Assembly (NCBI GenBank): GCA_007922195.1
Contig: ML682088.1
Span: 4,056,922-4,120,921 of the forward strand
Direction of reading: 5' to 3'
Length of the DNA stretch: 64,000 nucleotides
Source of the DNA: Podocnemis expansa
Lineage: Eukaryota; Chordata; Testudines; Podocnemididae
Shown: piece after piece, positions 1 through 12,270 of the stretch
Position numbering within the stretch: the first letter of the stretch is position 1
How the letters are laid out: each line of letters opens with the position of its first letter
The notes under the pieces: generated by a model
Databases searched by the model: none
Seen by the model: the letters and a program-made list of their open reading frames with translations, nothing else
What the model was told of the DNA's origin: nothing
Position numbers and translations under genes: made by a program

Positions 1-640
1 TTACTATTAGGGAGGTAAAAGTGTGAACAGTAGAACATTTAAATGATGATCAGCTGTTTAAACATTTTAAATAGCTGATTACCATTTAAGTGGATGTGGA
101 GGGCAGTGGTAGCTGGGCACAGTGCCCTCACAGTGACAGCAGCTCTTGCTGGTGGACAGACTTGGAGCCCAGTGGGAGTGGGGGTAGCTGTACCTGGGGT
201 TGCTCCCCATAAGGAGCAAGGAAGCACAGAGCCCAGTGGAGGGGGTCTGTGGTAGCGGCAGCTGTGCTTGACTGTCTGTGAGCAGTGTGGGTAGTTGCTG
301 CTGTGCTCCAAACCTTCCCTCACTTGCAAATAGCTAAGCCCAGCTGCACCTACCCTGCCCTGGGTTCCAGACCTCCACACCTGAGGGGCAGGCTGCAGTT
401 CATCTCCAAGTCTCTCCACTGCTTCTGGGGAGGCTAGCTCAGGTGCAGGTTAGCCCCCATCCAAGAGGTGCAGAGGCTTGGAGCATGGGGAGATGGTAGT
501 CCACAGCTGGGCTTTGCTCTGCTCAAGTGACAGGGAGGCACAGAGTCCACATACGGGGGCTCTGGCATGAGGGCACGTCCAGGGTAATGATGATTGACGG
601 CTCAGGTTGGGAGATTCCCAGGGGGAAAGGTTCACTGTTC
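1..640. repeat. GC-rich core of a dispersed DNA repeat
   Basis: An AT-rich edge (about 36-90, with runs such as catttaaatgatgatc) leads into a GC-rich core. Phrases such as 'cttggagccc' and 'aggcacagag' recur in a second GC-rich block at about 45270-45560, which is also preceded by a 'gtttaaatagttaaatg' AT-rich edge. Open frames here show no family signature. I read it as a non-autonomous DNA transposon copy; the ends are not defined. Confidence 0.35.
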
Positions 641-648
641 ACGTGGTT

Positions 649-1826
649 ACCCCCCCCTTTTTATCTATATGTTTTTTGAAAAGATGGTAGAAGAATGGGG
701 TGGGGGCCCCGTTTTTACAACCTCTCTCAAGAGTGTTCACCTAAGCTGAGAACCAGCCAGAAGTAGTGAGTACTGGAGATTTCATATCTCACAAGGACCA
801 TGACGAGTTGGCCAACACTTACGTCTAATGGCCAGGTCCCGACGTTTGCATCTGGTACTTGGCAGGCGGGAACGAATTACCTGCTCCATGGGGTCAGGGA
901 GGGTTTGGGTGCTTCGGGTTGGAAGCATATGCGCACAACCCTAATGAGGGTCGATTGGGTGGGAGTGATGATTAAACACCAGCTAGTCTTGCTGGCGGTA
1001 AGTGAAGGATGGACAAGGCAGTGAGCTCATTCATACTGTGGGTAGAAGGGTAGGATCCAATAGAGGGTTTTCCGACCATCAGCCTGGGGGGGCAGAATGG
1101 TAGGGCCTCATCCACGGGGAAGTGTGCAGGAGTGTAGCTCCCGATATAAAAATGACCCCACGAGGGGAGATCCGTTTGGTTCGGGTGGGCAACAGTGGGG
1201 CAATATACTCTTCGATGTTGGGAGTGTGTTCCATGAACGCCGTACGTGTCCCACAGGAGGTAATAGAGTCACCACCCAAGGAGGTGGAAAGGGGAAAGGG
1301 GGGCTTTTCCCCCTGGTGGTGTGTCATATACAGAGGCATGATAGCCAGCAGTTCTGGCCCCAAGAGGCTATCAGTTGCCTGTTTGGGTTCAGACGGCAGG
1401 CTTCCATTCTGCCCTCTGTGGTGGGTGAGGAGGGTAGGGTAGTGAGAGGGTTGAGTCCTCTCAGGAGTGGAGGCATTAGGGTCAGATGAAGGGGTGTGAG
1501 TATGGGTTACACCCTAGTCCTACCCGAAGGGGAACAGGCTGCCTCACCTGTGAACCACTGATTTTCACCAGGAAGGAGAGAGGGAGAAGGACTATCTGTC
1601 ATTTCTGAGAGGGAAAGTCCAAAAACTATGGGCACTCCGCCACGGTTTGGAGAAGGTGATTGACGATGATACTGGGGATTATAACCAATATTTCTGACTA
1701 ACCATTTGAGAGCTCTCTTGGAGTTGCCTAGGAGAGGGGCCTTGCCAGGCGGGTCCCCCAAGTGGGATTCAAACTGAAGTCATGGTGGTGAGGACCAAGT
1801 CCTCACCAGTAACTTTTGGGGGGGGG
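649..1826. other. Unclassified segment between a C-run and a G-run; possible LTR-element relic
   Basis: This segment runs from a poly-C/T run (649-661) to a poly-G run (1817-1826). Several medium open frames exist on both strands. On the minus strand around 1080-1363 one frame has a weak resemblance to the surface part of an endogenous retroviral envelope, but the expected cysteines are missing and frames change nearby. I could not place it in a family. It adjoins the truncated end of the DIRS-like element, so it may be a separate insertion or unrelated sequence. Confidence 0.2.
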
Positions 1827-1848
1827 GGATACAGCTTACTATCAGACT

Positions 1849-3801
1849 TTATGGGGCTGCAGGGCAGGGAAGTGGCCCTGCCTGGAGGAGGCTGAAATAT
1901 TTCAATTCTCCCCTGGGGTCACAGACACTACCCAGAATGGCTGAGGTCTCCTCTGGGAAGAGGATGTAGCCTCCAAAAGGCAGGTTGAGGGCCACCTGTT
2001 GTGAGGCCAGGGGTTCTCTGGCTTCCTGTAGCCAGGCTGCACAGCGCAGGGTTATGGCTGAGGCCACAGGGCTGGCCGTCATATCCACCGCATCCCAGGC
2101 TGAAGGGAGGAGGTCCTGGGAAGCTATTTTACCTTCCTCCAGGAAGGCATCATACTCTTCCCTCACCTCCAGTGGGAGTTGATGTCTAAATTTGTGTATT
2201 GGCTCCCACTCATCCAACATGTATCTACTAGTCAGGACCTGATTGTTTGTGACCTGCAACTGGAAGTCTGAGAAGGAATAAACTTTGCGGCCCAATAACT
2301 TGAGCTCCCTGGCATCCCTTGATGTCGGGTGGGGATTGTGGGGGGCCTGTGCTGGCCCTAAGGCTGTCTCCACCACCACATGAGGTGGGACTGGGTGGTG
2401 GGTAAGTGAGAGGAACTCTAGCCCCGGGACTCTGTACTTGAGTCCTGTCGTATCCAAAACTGGGGAGATGGAACCCGGGTTTTGCCAGCGGAAGGAGGCC
2501 AAATTCCAAACACTAGGATGGAGGGGAACCATAACTGGTTCCATCGATGAGAACACTGGCCCAAATAAGGTGTCAGAGGGTATTTCAGAGAATTGAACCT
2601 CCATGCCATGTGGGCTGAGACACGGTGCAGAAGATCAAAGTGTGCCAATAAGTGGCCTGTATAAGAGCACGGCACCGGGTTCAGTGCTCTCACTGGTGCC
2701 AAATGGGCTGGTGCTAGCAAAGTTAGAGGGCCCTCTTGAGGGGACCATTCCTGGGGGTGGTACCGAAAAGGCAACAGAGCTGAGAGCTGGTGCTGATGCC
2801 GTTTGGAGCCCTCTGAAGCCCTTTCCACGGGGCTGGAACAGGAGGAAGACTCTCAGGACTCTCAGGGTGGCAGTGGGGACGGCAGAATGATATGGTGCCA
2901 CAGGGACGGCTCCACGGGATCGGGACTTGCAGCAAGCTCTGGTGTTCGGGGGCCAGGGGCCGGTGATGGGGAAGGTGAACAGTTCCGTATGCGCAGCACC
3001 CAGGCCTTTGAAAGGAAGGCCAGCTTCCCTGTTCTAGGCAGAGCCGGAGAGGGGAGTGTAGGCAACAGGAGGAGCATCCTTGCTACCTCCACTGCCTCCG
3101 GAGTCATCGGACTCAGTACCGAGGCCAAGCGGTCCCAGGGGGTGTCTCATGTCGAAGAGGCGGGGCTATGTCGGCGCCACAGTACCAAGATCGGTACCGA
3201 GCTGGTCCTGCATCACCTTTTGGGATGGTGCTGGGTGGCGGGCTCCGGTGCTGAACTGGCACACGGTGCCGCAGGAGACCTCTAAAGCCTCAGGGGAGGA
3301 GTGCCAGGCCTGCTTGGAGGCCAGGGCACGGCACCTTTGCTCCCTGTCCTTGATTGTCCTCAGTTTAAAGGACAGGCAGATGGAGCATGCAGTGACCATG
3401 TGGCTTTCGCCCAGGCTTCGGAGGCACTTCTTATGGGGATCGTCCCACGGGAAGGACTTGCCGCACTCGGCACAGGGCTTAAACCCTAGCATGGTGGATG
3501 ACGTCAGAGCGCAGTGTTCCGGCCCGGAAAGGGAGACCTTCTTTGGCGGGACTAAGTCCACAAATAGGTTCTCCCAGTTGGGCGAGAGGCTCATACAGCA
3601 ATGACTGGCAGGCTGCTTGCTAAGCAAGGAGCGGGCAGTTCCACAACTGACCCTAAGGCTGAAGAAATGAAACTGGGAAGGGGCCGGGCGGCAGCCACAT
3701 ATATAGTCATGGGGTGATGTGGGGGGCAGTGGCCGCCTGCCCTCTTCTGACAGGCTAGGGCAAAAAGTTCCGACCAATCCGGCACTCCAGCACAGAGACA
3801 C
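1849..3801 (-). pseudogene. DIRS gag-like protein, broken (LAP2-alpha-type domain)
   Basis: Three open stretches (3801-3166, 2901-2635 and 2604-1849) lie in the same reading frame and are separated by in-frame stops, including a TAG at 3168-3166. The first stretch holds a cysteine-rich motif (CAECGKSF, then KKCLRSLGESH, then CSICLSFKLRT). This matches the N-terminal region of gag proteins of DIRS-type elements. The last holds the 'LLGRKVYS ... AWDAVDMTASPVASAITLR' segment, which is the domain shared with lamina-associated polypeptide 2-alpha, a protein that literature derives from such a gag. The region between them is proline/serine-rich. The element cannot make a full protein. It could instead be a related orphan gag copy. 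Confidence 0.6.
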
Positions 3802-3850
3802 CTATTTCTGAATGTATCCAAGCAGCGCTCGAAGAAGAACATCTGTTCCT
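1849..3850 (-). mobile_element. DIRS-like retrotransposon, 5' part, truncated
   Basis: Read on the minus strand, the element begins near 3850 with 'ttcttcgagcgctgcttgg', which resembles the 5' leader of DIRS-type elements abundant in turtle genomes. A 'tatatatgtgg' TATA-like stretch follows near 3700-3710, and then a degenerate gag-like frame runs down to 1849. No reverse transcriptase or tyrosine recombinase is visible below 1849, so the copy ends inside or just after gag. The junction lies beside a poly-G tract at 1817-1826. Assignment rests on the combination of leader and protein features. Confidence 0.6.
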
Positions 3851-4582
3851 GCTGGTCTCTGGTGGGGAGTTTGAACTGGAAGCCAGAACACTAGGTTCTG
3901 CTATGCACTCTCTGAGCTGAGATCCTGATGCTAGATTGCAGGTGGGACTGGTTGCTGAGAATAGGATGTTTCCCTTGTATTAAAATCCCCCTCTGAGGGT
4001 AATCCTTGGCATGGAGGATGTATAAGCTCTATGGTTTTAATCCTTAACTCCCCAGACAAAAGGAAAGTGTTCACAGGGAGAAGGTGGGAAGTTGCTGGAT
4101 TTTTCGTATCCAATTACTGTCCTGCCTCCCTCTGCCCCCTCCCACATTCTGCTTGCTGGAGCAGGAAGCTGGAAAGGACAGATTTGTAAATTATAGAAAA
4201 GGAAGAGGGCAGAGACATTGGGGGGAGGGGGGTCAGAGGTGAGGGCAGGAGGGGAAAGGAAAGGCTAGAATTAGCTAGGGGATGAAGGGAATCAAAGACT
4301 TAACCACAAGAGGGAGAAAAAATATAATAAAAAATCTCACAGACATAGCAGCCCATTAGACTAAAACAGCAGCAAGGTCTCCCCACCTACCCTATCAGTC
4401 AGCCAGCACAGGGGCTACCTTTGGGGGCAGATTCAGAGAGGATTTCCCTCCATCTCAGGCTAGCAAATTAACCAGCTTAAGGCCAGCACTGGAATGCTCT
4501 GTGCAATGCTTCTGCTTAAACTCATGTTTCTACAAGTGGAAGTACAAAGAGTGAATAGAGGGAGCCAGATCCTCCAGTGCCT
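3851..4582. other. Intergenic, no feature recognised
   Basis: Purine-rich stretches occur (about 4196-4330, G/A-rich), but I see no open frame with family signature and no repeat I can name. Confidence 0.4.
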
Positions 4583-4680
4583 TATGTCTGATGAAGTGGG
4601 ATTCTCTCCCACAAAAGCTCATATGATAAATAAATTTGTTAGTCTTTAAAAGTGCCACCAGACTCCTTGTTTGTTTTTCT
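4583..4680 (+). repeat. Foldback family, right half-copy
   Basis: It contains 'gatgaagtgggattctctc', 'ataaatttgttagtcttta' and 'gccaccagactccttgttt', the right arm of a palindromic family seen at least ten times in the window. The left arm is missing. Confidence 0.7.
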
Positions 4681-5029
4681 GGACTACATTAATGTGGCTA
4701 CTGCTTGGGAACCTGCTCTTTTTGCAGTCATTTATACCTGTGCAGTGAGAGCTATGAGATCAGAGTGGGAGCATTCTGCAAATGCATTGCACTTTCTTGG
4801 CATACTGTTAAAAAAAAAAAAGCAACTAGGCTCACCATCAAGTTGACAGATTTTGGTTTCTGCTGGTTTTCAGATTCATTTAAAGCACAGGGTTTTGTGG
4901 TTTTTTGATTGATCCAAAGAGGGGGAAAAAGTGAAAGGGAGAGGTTTATTGGATGTATTTATCCAATGTATTTTAATACTTTATTTCTACCACAAATGCC
5001 AGAGAGAAGCTCCAGTAGGGGAGGGGAGG

Positions 5030-5409
5030 GTAGGATGGGGTGAGAACAGGGAAGTCCAAAGGAAAATCTCGTCTGTGCAGGCTGGGGGCTAGGAGCTGGC
5101 TGGGAGCCAAATCCAGCTTTGCGCCCTGCAAGCAGCTCAGAGCCTGGTCAGTTTCACAGTGGAAACCAGCCCACGGACGGGATCCCTGCCCTCCTGGTGG
5201 GGAAACCAGCCCACCGGGGGATCCTCGCCCAATTCGAATGATAGAGTCTAATATAGACGTTCTAAGTCGAAATAATAAAGCCCTCTTTATTTCAAATGAG
5301 GAGTCCAGTGAAGACTCTCTAATTCAAAATAATAATTTTGATTTAAATTTGAAATAGCTATTTCAAAATAACCATTTTGAATTAACATTGTCAGTGTAGA
5401 CATAGCCTA
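5030..5409. mobile_element. Non-autonomous TIR DNA transposon, 5' end not seen
   Basis: The right end reads 'cagtgtagacatagcc', the reverse complement of the 'ggctatgtctacac' end used by several elements here. AT-rich 'atttcaaaataaccatttt' sequence lies inside the right end. Before it sits a GC-rich core that resembles the core of the 40601-42022 element ('ctggtcagtttcaca', 'gggagccaaatccagc'). The left terminus was not found. Confidence 0.5.
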
Positions 5410-7086
5410 GGGGATGTGAAGACACATTCTAGGCCTGTACCAGAGTAAATAGACTTCTGAGGGTAAATCCCTTTCTGCGATTATGAGGAGATAACCATAT
5501 GTCCTGTTCCTCACATTTGTTCCCCCCGACTTAAATCAAAGCTTACTTCAACTAGTGCAAGGTTTTATGGGATACACAGCAAAAGTGAACAGGATTATTA
5601 CAACGATAGAGGCCAATTTGTGCTATATTGCTGTGTAGTAGGGTCCTCAGTAGGCAGGGTAGCCCGGTGGTTAGCAGCTATTCAGCATGGGATAGTGGTC
5701 AGGGAACCTCAGCCCACCTGCTCTACCAAGCTGTGGCCCAGTGTCCTATGCGAGTCAGTAGCATTGGCTCCTGGGGATCGGGACCCCTCCACATTACTCT
5801 CCCTTGGACACTTCCTACCATTTCTCCCTGTGCTTCTGGTCCCAGATAAGGGCAAAAAAGAAAAGAGAGAAATCAAATCATCTGCCCCCACCAGGCTCAG
5901 CATACAGACCTGGTACTTGAGGAGTGGTTATTTAGTTTTTGAGAAACCAGCTGTGTATGATGCTGCAACAGCCACAGGGGTTTAATGGAGAAACCTGCTT
6001 CATTCCCACTTGTGGCTAATTATTTGACTAGCATTAGCTGGGGTAAAAGGCTAAACCCTACACATGACATGACAGCTGCCAGAGAGACAGGGTCTACTGT
6101 GAGGGAGTCCTTTTATAGGAAGCTGGTTCTGCCCTAGGAGCAGAACCAGAAGCCTGCTGGGATGAGAGTGCTGGGAAATAGTCAATGGGGCCTGGGCTTT
6201 CTAAGACCCATGTTCTTGGGCCCTTGGGAAGATTGCAATACAAGGATTTAAAAGCAGCTGGCATGGCCTTGGAAGACCAAGAGACTGTGATCTTAAGAGA
6301 TCATTGTATTCTTAATAGTCCCTTAGTAATGGAGAAATAAGTCCCTCATGCTGGGAATGCAGACAACCTGCAGGGCTAGATCACCCCATGCCTGTTCCAG
6401 ACTACATATCCACTGTTGCTACCATAGTACAAGCACGCTAGGCAGAAAAATGCTTATTCATCTTTCTAAGTATGCACAGGGTCAGGGTGTTCTAGGGCAA
6501 ACAAGGCCTGAATTTCTCAGGACCCAAATGTAAGCTGCTGTCCAGTCTCCAGAATATCTACTTTCACTTATAAACAAGTGTAACTCTTGAGTTATTATAC
6601 TTTAGGGCTTGTCTTCCTTAGCATTTTTTCAATTTATTGATTGCCAGTTAATTGAATCTAGCTAATATCTTTGTAAAGCCTAGTGTTGACAAGGGCTAGA
6701 CAAATAATTGATGGTGTTAGTTGTTTTTTGTCTAGGAATTTTGAAGATGGAAAAAATTGCTTTGGGCCAAACAAAATACTTTGCTTTTTTTAAAAAACTA
6801 TTTATTTTACATCGACTTTTAAAAACTGCTGTTTCATTTGAAACAACTATTTCAAATGTGCACTTTGAAAATGTCACAACAAAACACCTTTTTAGGTTTT
6901 TCAGAAATTTTTATTATTTTTAACAAATGCCATTCAATAAAATGGACACAAATGTGCAAAGGTTTAGTGTTGCTGAAGTGGTGCCTCTCTCCCCCAAAGA
7001 AAAAAAAAATTGCACTCATTTCTAATCAGGGCATGCCTTAAACATTTGTTTCATGCTACAAAAGTAACTACCTCAGCTAAGTACTA
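5410..7086. other. Intergenic, possible old SINE
   Basis: Around 5640-5790, 'gcccggtggttagcagc' and 'tctaccaagctgtggccc' hint at a tRNA-like SINE head, but I cannot define boxes or ends. The rest is AT-rich non-coding sequence. An A/T-rich palindromic patch lies at about 6780-6860. Confidence 0.3.
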
Positions 7087-7234
7087 GCGGGGTAGCCATG
7101 TTAGTCTAGGTCAGCAAAACAAACAAGGAGTCTGGTGGCACTTTTAAAGACTAACAAATTTATTTATTGTGAAAATTCAAATGATAAATAAATTTTAGTC
7201 CTTAAAAGTGCCACCAGACTCCTTATTTGTTTTA
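7087..7234. repeat. Foldback element, short complete hairpin
   Basis: The left arm ('ggtagccatgttagtctag', 'caaggagtctggtggcac') and right arm ('gtgccaccagactccttat') are reverse complements separated by only a few bases. The copy could form an almost uninterrupted hairpin of about 50-60 bp. No coding capacity. Confidence 0.75.
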
Positions 7235-9119
7235 TCTTGGCTAAGAACACTAGCATAGACCTACCTCTGGTCTGTGAAAAAGCCTAAGTGCGTCCGCAGA
7301 GATCATGGAACAAGAGAACTAGGAGCTGTAAATTGCCTATTGACCATGAGGGCTTGATGTAGATGCCTAGTGGTGTTTAAATGTCTGTCATCGTCATTTG
7401 TTTTGTCAGGAGGTGGGAGTGGAGGGGAAATGACAGATTTGCACAATGTACTGTAAATGCCATCTAACTTTTTGAGTGGTATCTGAGAGAGGATGCTCCT
7501 TTGTGATCAGAGAAAAATATACTTGGCAGGAAGTTTGGGGATCCTAGCAGAGTCCATGGGTCTAGTGAAGCCTTAGTACGAAAGCCAGATGGCATTCACC
7601 GTCTACTGTTAAGTGCAATCTAACTCAAGCAATTCTGCTAGACAGTGCTTAGACCACCACCACTTTCTCCCCCCGCCATGCCAATCTGACCCCTTGATTT
7701 GTTTAATGTGGAAAAGAAACAGATATTTCTCTTTCCTCTTTAAAAAAACAAAAACCCTTTCATGCTTTCTTTATCCATCACCAAATACTCTTCTACCTTT
7801 TGCAGGTCATTTTTAAAACACTAGGTGCCAACTTCTGAGTTGATTGGTGTCCATGCTTCTTACAATCTCTGTCCTTAGTTCCCAAGCCCATCAGTTAGTT
7901 TCAAATGATCTTACCATGAGCAACGTGCCACATGTGCTCCCAGCAACCCTATACTGATTCTTAGGCAGGAGTTCCTCGGGGCAGAACATGGCTTTCAATA
8001 TGCCTGTACAAGGGGATTCTGAACTGGATTACTGTTCTGTGTGGTACTGCAATGCAAATTATTATTAATAATACTCTAAATAAGGGCCTGTCTCCATGGA
8101 GATATTGAGCAGGATAAGTTTTGTAGAATTAAACTATTCTTCTAGAGCTACTCCAGAACAGCGTCATGTGTGGATGCTCTAGGCCAGAATAAAAGTGAGG
8201 TTTATATTTATTTTATTCCAAACCATAGAGCAGGCACACACAAACTCATGCGGCATAAGCTTTTCCATTTCAGTTTGTTACTTAATTGATAGTCCCACAG
8301 TATTCCTTTCACCGCTGCCCTTGCCTGTTGGATTCTTTTCAGCTCTCCAAATCTTTCTGTTGGCCCTGTGTATTTCCCCAGTATGTATCTGATTTAACTT
8401 GTCTCCTGAAATTTCAATCAACTGCTGTTCTTTCAGCATCCCTAGTAGCATTACTTCATTTTCATTATGTTTTTATGTTCATGGTTGTTAAACACAGATC
8501 TCCACTCTGATGCTATATTTACCCATTCCTCTTTACTGTCTGCCAAGAGGGCAAGATCACAGATTAGTTTTCTCTGTCTCCACAGGCTTAGTTCATTAGT
8601 AGGAGAACTCCATAACTGGGATAAAATGTCACTGTTAAAAGTGAGAAGAAAATATGCCTATAGATAGCATTCAGCTGTTTGCCTGTGGGGAGGCACAGCA
8701 AACTCAAACCCTGAGCCTGCAAGGTATCTGCATAGACTGACCCTACCGAAGTCAGTGGGCCTCTGTGCAGGCACACAGGTCCATCTGCACACAGAAACTT
8801 GTAGCATCAGGTCCTAAGACCTATGTATTTATTTTTGTGTAAAGTGCTACCAAATTAGAATTTTTGCCTTTCACAACCTCTCTCCATGGTTCTAAAGGAC
8901 TGCAAAATGCAATTAAAGAATCAAGTCCATGTGGATTTTTCTCCTTTCTCACAGGGCCTACAACAGACAGAAGGATTTACCTCCTCTCTTTGCAACACCA
9001 AGACACTTCCCAGATGGTCTGCCCACAAATAAAGCATGCTACTTCCCAGATTCTGCAAGACAGGATTTCCCTTCTCCCATGCTGCCAGGGACATAAGGCC
9101 AATTTTTTTTAAGGTATGA
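7235..9119. other. Intergenic, nothing recognised
   Basis: No open frame with family features, no clear TIR pair and no splice-consistent exon was found in this stretch. Confidence 0.4.
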
Positions 9120-9209
9120 TCTGCTGGGTGACTAGAGAAGTCACTTCACCACCTCTTTGTGCCTCTTCTGAAAAGCTGATGACATTGACCTCATTTTGTA
9201 AAACTCTTT
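9120..9209 (+). repeat. MIR-like SINE fragment
   Basis: 'agtcacttcaccacctctttgtgcctc' style sequence followed by 'aaaagctgatgacattgacc' matches the 3' half of MIR-type SINEs. It is short and diverged. Confidence 0.4.
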
Positions 9210-9658
9210 GGCTGTGTCTACATATAACTGCTTAGTTTGCACTTGCTTAGTCCCAACTAAGAAATTTGGAGTTAATTTGAACTAACCACGGGTTGGTTTG
9301 AACTAATTGAAAGTTTTTAGTTCGAACTAACTGCGTTTTCTTAGTTTAAACTAAAAAGTTAGTTTAAACTAACTTTTTAGTTCAAACTAAAAAAAAATGC
9401 AGTTAGTTTGAACTAACTGCTTAGTTTGAGTTTATTTAGTTTGAATTAGCATGGTTACATTGTGCTAGTTTGAACTAAAATTCAAACTGTGTTTAGTTTA
9501 AACTAACCATTTGAACTAACTAGTTCTAACTAAGCCTTGCTTATTTCAAATTTAAAAAAAATTTAGTTCAAACTAGGCAAAGCCTAGTGTAGACAGGGAT
9601 CAAATTAGTCTGGATTAAGCCTCCTTAATCTGGACTAATTTGCTAGTGTGGACGTAGC
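9210..9658. mobile_element. TIR DNA transposon (non-autonomous), A/T-palindrome type
   Basis: It starts 'ggctgtgtctacat' and ends 'ctagtgtggacgtagc', imperfect terminal inverted repeats. The interior is a mesh of the short palindrome 'ttagtttgaactaa' and its variants in both orientations. A close relative lies at 44396-44836, sharing the inner end 'aatttgctagtgt'. No coding capacity. Confidence 0.75.
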
Positions 9659-9770
9659 GTATGAGATCTACTGATGAAAAGAGCTATTTTAGAGCTAGGT
9701 ATTTTGTTATTAAAGATGTGGAGAGGCACTTAGTGAGATTTTCAAGTATCTAGGCACCTTATTTAGCACA

Positions 9771-9985
9771 AAGGGGTAGGCTCTGTGGCATGGTGAATAA
9801 AGCGCCACCTTCAAAATACCTGGGTTCTTTCCTGGCTCTGCTTCTTGTCTGCTGGATGACTTTGAGCAAGTCACTTAATTGTTCTGTGCGTCACGTTCAC
9901 CATCTGTAAAATTAAGGCAATGATACTGACCACCTTTGACTTGTGCTGGCTTCTTACTAATGAAAAGTGCTATATAAGTGTTTTG
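9771..9985 (+). repeat. MIR-type CORE-SINE
   Basis: The sequence follows the order of a MIR element: 'ctgggttctttcctggctct', 'gactttgagcaagtcactta', 'ccatctgtaaaattaaggc'. It is diverged, as expected for an old family shared across amniotes. Confidence 0.7.
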
Positions 9986-12083
9986 TGGTGTACTCCATTA
10001 ACTTTTTTTCTTCTGTCCCCCACATGGGAATCAATGGGGATAAGGCAGCTAGCAACATATCTACATGTTTAGGCGCCTAAATACCTTTGAAAATGTGTCC
10101 ATAAAGATATAAACGTTTCTCCAGAGGTAAAGACAGAGGCATTTTTTCTTGCATTCAGATCAAATTCAATGTATTAAATAAGAAAACTACGGAATCCTAT
10201 TTAGTATTAATGAAAATGACTGCAATGGGATGTTAAGTTGTATTTATACAGTACCACCACTAGGTGGCACTGTATATAATAGACCCTATTTAAACTAATC
10301 TGAGCCATAACTAGCAGAGAATTTAAACAATTTTAGGATGGTCACATCTGGTTTGTTCATAAGCAGGCTCTGTAGCTAGTCCATAGTTGGTACAGAGGAA
10401 CATGACAGGGCCCAGCCTGACAGTCAGCTGACTTTTTTTTCTTGTCTTCAGATTCCTAGAACAATAATCATGAGTGGTGAGCAGTTCCCACACATACTGT
10501 GCCACTTTCTACCAATGTGCTTCAGCGTATGTCCCCAGGGAGCATTTCCAGGACTGATGTTAGTTCAGTCTGTATAGCTCATTCACCCTTGCTTTCTCCA
10601 CTGATGTTGCCCACAAAGGAGCCAGCAGTGATGAGAGAAAGTTTGATGTGGCCACTCATTCATTTGGATCTAGCCATTATGGACGTAGGCTGGATTAGCA
10701 TGGTGCCCTGGAGTCCAGACCGAGATCACAAGATGATTGTGAAAAGTTCACATGTTGCTGTTTCCTCCGTTGGATGTGGAAGGATTAGAGGACTTGGGGG
10801 TTGGGGGGAGCTGGCTAGGAAGCCCAGGCATGGGGAGAGGGACAAAGGACGGGGGAGTGGAAGGGTATGGATTTCGGGATGTGTGTGTGTGGGGGGGAAA
10901 TAAATCTCAATAGGGTAAGTACATCATTTTTAGGGGGTAAAAAGTTAAGTGGAGGACAGGGGAAAAAAGCAAACACACTGCTTCCCTTTCTCCACCCCTG
11001 CAGCGCCTTCTCTTAAACTACTGCATCTGAACTACTTATGGCTCCCCTTATTAGTCCCTCCTGCATGCAGAAGTGTGATTGGGCTTGTGCAATAATGCCT
11101 ATATAGTGGATACCCCATATTATTCCTTGGAAGGGAGGAGGATTTCATTCTGTAGGAGTGATGTTCAGAGCAGCAATTCACAAGTTTGACCTGAAACAAA
11201 ACTCAGCAAGACATTCACCCCCTGTTCTTCATGCTCTGCTTTCACCTTCCACTGGATATAGGCTCTATCCTGACTTTCATAGGGTTGACTATAGCTAGCC
11301 AGGAAGCCACATCTTTCTGTGGCCAAGACACGGAAGCCAGTTACATTCCACTGGAACTAAGCAGCCCTCCTCCACGAGGAGGGGCCTTGAGAAAACAAAA
11401 CTTTCACAGTGGCTAAACAACTCTCACTCATTCCTGTAAGAGACAAGAATGCCCATGGACCTCACTACATTCAGAATTGAATGCGAAATGCCTCCCTGAA
11501 GTAGCTTACCCTCACTAACTTCACAGCATAGGATGCCCACACCAAATAAACAGACTAACCTGCTCAAGTTCTTTCTCGTAACAATGAGGAAGGAAGAAAG
11601 ATCGTTGGGATTTGCTATCTTAAGTATTTCAGGGCCCTCTGCGACTATGATGGACACTATAAGTAGGAAAGTAGGTGGACAAAAAGAATGTTCCCCTATA
11701 GAAATTAATCCAACAGTTTAGGGCTAAAAGAAAGAGATACTTAAAAATGTATTTGCAGGGAATCCCCTCCCTACCTCTCCTTGTTATCTGTGGGGGAGAA
11801 ACAAAACCAGACTCTCTCTGGCCCACACCTGTGTTGTGTGGTTACAGCTGGCTTTTTATTCAAGACTCCTCCACCCTCCCACACGCTGCGTTTCTGTTGG
11901 TTGTTTCACAGGGGCTCCTGTTGCGCTGTAGCTACAAGGATTCCTGTTCCCTTTCACTCATTTGCCAAGTCTGGGTTTCTTCCACCTTTCCTTTGCCATC
12001 TGCCTGTTATGCTGCTCAGTATTGTCTCCTTGCACTCCTGTGTCAGTCTGTCTGTTTCCATCTGTTGTCTCTAGTCTTTAGGG
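9986..12083. other. Intergenic, no gene recognised
   Basis: Short frames at 10499-10903 and 11747-12121 carry no domain signature and look like chance. A G-rich stretch with a (tg)n run lies at about 10780-10900. Confidence 0.4.
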
Positions 12084-12270
12084 AAGTGGTTTTCAAACTA
12101 TTTTCCTCAGGACCCAGTTGAAAAAAATTGTTTATGCCCATGACCCAACAATTACATGTTTCAGCAATGCATTCTAGTCTTTCAGGGGCTGCAGTAGGGG
12201 TGCCATGACCCAGGACCCTGAGGATCTGTAACCCATTATTGGGTCCCAACCCGTGGTTTGAAAACCACTG
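12084..12270. mobile_element. hAT-type MITE with perfect 8-bp target duplication
   Basis: Terminal inverted repeats 'agtggttttcaaac' and 'gtttgaaaaccact' bound a 187-bp element flanked on both sides by 'ctttaggg' (12076-12083 and 12271-12278). An 8-bp duplication and CAGTGG-like ends are typical of the hAT superfamily. It is non-coding. Confidence 0.9.

Noticed and set aside
2803..3604. Plus-strand frames over the DIRS-like gag
   Set aside because: They are antisense shadows of the gag-like frame and show no domain of their own.
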